From Xenophilus azovorans DSM 13620 (GTDB lineage Bacteria; Pseudomonadota; Gammaproteobacteria; Burkholderiales; Burkholderiaceae_C), in NCBI RefSeq assembly GCF_000745855.1, contig NZ_JQKD01000005.1:242955-306954 (forward strand): 64,000 nt of DNA, written 5' to 3'. Both the position numbers and the translations under genes were made by a program. Positions 63,698 to 64,000 of the stretch are shown piece by piece. The notes beneath the pieces were generated by a model. That model saw only the letters and a list, made by a program, of their open reading frames with translations. It did not search any database and had not been told where the DNA came from. Positions within the stretch are counted from its first letter, which is position 1. Each line of letters begins with the position of its first letter.

Positions 63698-64000
63698 GAA
63701 GATGGAGCCATCATGAGGAAGTCAGTGAAGTTTTCGCCGGAAGTGCGCGAGCGTGCGGTGCGCATGGTGTTCGAGCATCAAGGAGAGCACGCGTCGCAAT
63801 GGGCGGCGGTCGTATCGATCGCCGGCAAGATCGGCAGCACGCCGCAGACGCTGCTGAACTGGGTGCGTCAGCACGAGCGTGACACGGGCCAGCGCGAAGG
63901 CGCGACCACGGCCGAGGCCAAGCGCGTCAAGGAACTGGAGCGCGAAGTGCGCGAGCTTCGCCGCGCCAACGAGATCCTCAAGCTGGCCAGCGCGTTTTTC
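63660..64000 (+). mobile_element. IS3-family element, left part (runs off the window)
   Basis: The left end TGAACCGCCCCGGCTTTCGC resembles the TGAACCGCCCCGGG ends of many IS3-group elements, followed 53 bp later by an orfA gene. The element has inserted into the 3' end of the XRE gene. The right end and any target duplication lie outside the window. Confidence 0.75.
63713..64000 (+). CDS. IS3-family transposase OrfA (partial)
   Basis: The first 96 residues of Orf[21 protein letters not shown], the [23 protein letters not shown] and the leucine-zipper region [20 protein letters not shown], continuing to the window edge at ASAFF, just where the -1 frameshift into OrfB usually occurs. Confidence 0.93.
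   Translation, partial: MRKSVKFSPEVRERAVRMVFEHQGEHASQWAAVVSIAGKIGSTPQTLLNWVRQHERDTGQREGATTAEAKRVKELEREVRELRRANEILKLASAFF

Overview
The window looks like the chromosome of a high-GC betaproteobacterium of the order Burkholderiales, most likely Comamonadaceae (Comamonas, Delftia, Variovorax or Acidovorax type). The evidence is a protocatechuate 4,5-cleavage operon in the Comamonas gene order pmdEFDABC, five Bug/TctC-type solute receptors standing without transporter genes, LysR regulators beside most catabolic operons, and a hairpin repeat of the kind common in Comamonadaceae. No rRNA, tRNA or CRISPR array was seen. This placement is inference from gene content.

Layout. (1) 105-4423, minus: Bug receptor, ThDP-dependent decarboxylase-like enzyme and aldehyde dehydrogenase. 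(2) 5330-11614, plus: a porin with a terminator, then Bug receptor, cupin, PDC-hydrolase-like amidohydrolase, second Bug receptor and an Asp/Glu-racemase-family enzyme. (3) 11765-18571, minus: aldo/keto reductase and the protocatechuate 4,5-cleavage operon pmdEFDABC, headed by a ModA-like protein without signal peptide and faced by a divergent LysR gene. (4) 19909-21777: an orphan LivJ-like receptor and a small Cys-rich membrane protein. (5) 21833-27926: a scrapyard of decayed genes (fumarylacetoacetase, serine recombinase, IS4-type transposase, biotinyl domain) surrounding a ring-hydroxylating dioxygenase (alpha, beta), a bacteriohemerythrin and a Rieske ferredoxin. The dioxygenase and the ferredoxin each sit behind a near-identical 146-bp leader carrying a consensus sigma-54 promoter. 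(6) 27927-30427: an IS21 element that cuts a LysR gene, followed by its divergent operon SDR, old yellow enzyme, pirin, cysteine hydrolase. (7) 34555-38687: a three-component Rieske oxygenase (oxygenase, ferredoxin, reductase), divergent from an HTH/citrate-synthase fusion that lacks two catalytic residues; paired dyads lie between them. (8) 40714-44348: LysR, FAD monooxygenase, Bug receptor. (9) 44712-51005: one LysR gene split by IS66, which contains an IS3-family element, which contains IS30. (10) 51119-57412: a ring-cleavage type operon (dehydrogenase, NIPSNAP, extradiol-type VOC dioxygenase, YciI, FAH hydrolase, Bug, LivJ) ending in remnants of a LivG/LivM transporter. (11) 57529-64000: LysR, a probable integration site and tyrosine integrase of a genomic island, a frameshifted isochorismatase, an AraC/GlxA regulator, a LysR ligand domain without HTH opposite an XRE gene whose 3' end is replaced by another IS3 element running off the window.

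Taken together this is an accessory catabolic region for aromatic compounds: uptake receptors, ring hydroxylation (two Rieske systems, one flavin monooxygenase), ring cleavage (protocatechuate 4,5-dioxygenase, VOC extradiol enzyme) and hydrolysis/aldol steps, assembled and partly broken by several insertion sequences. A shared palindromic motif (TTAGGTGACTA or close relatives) before the porin, between pmd and its LysR gene, and before the small membrane protein suggests one regulator acting at several loci.
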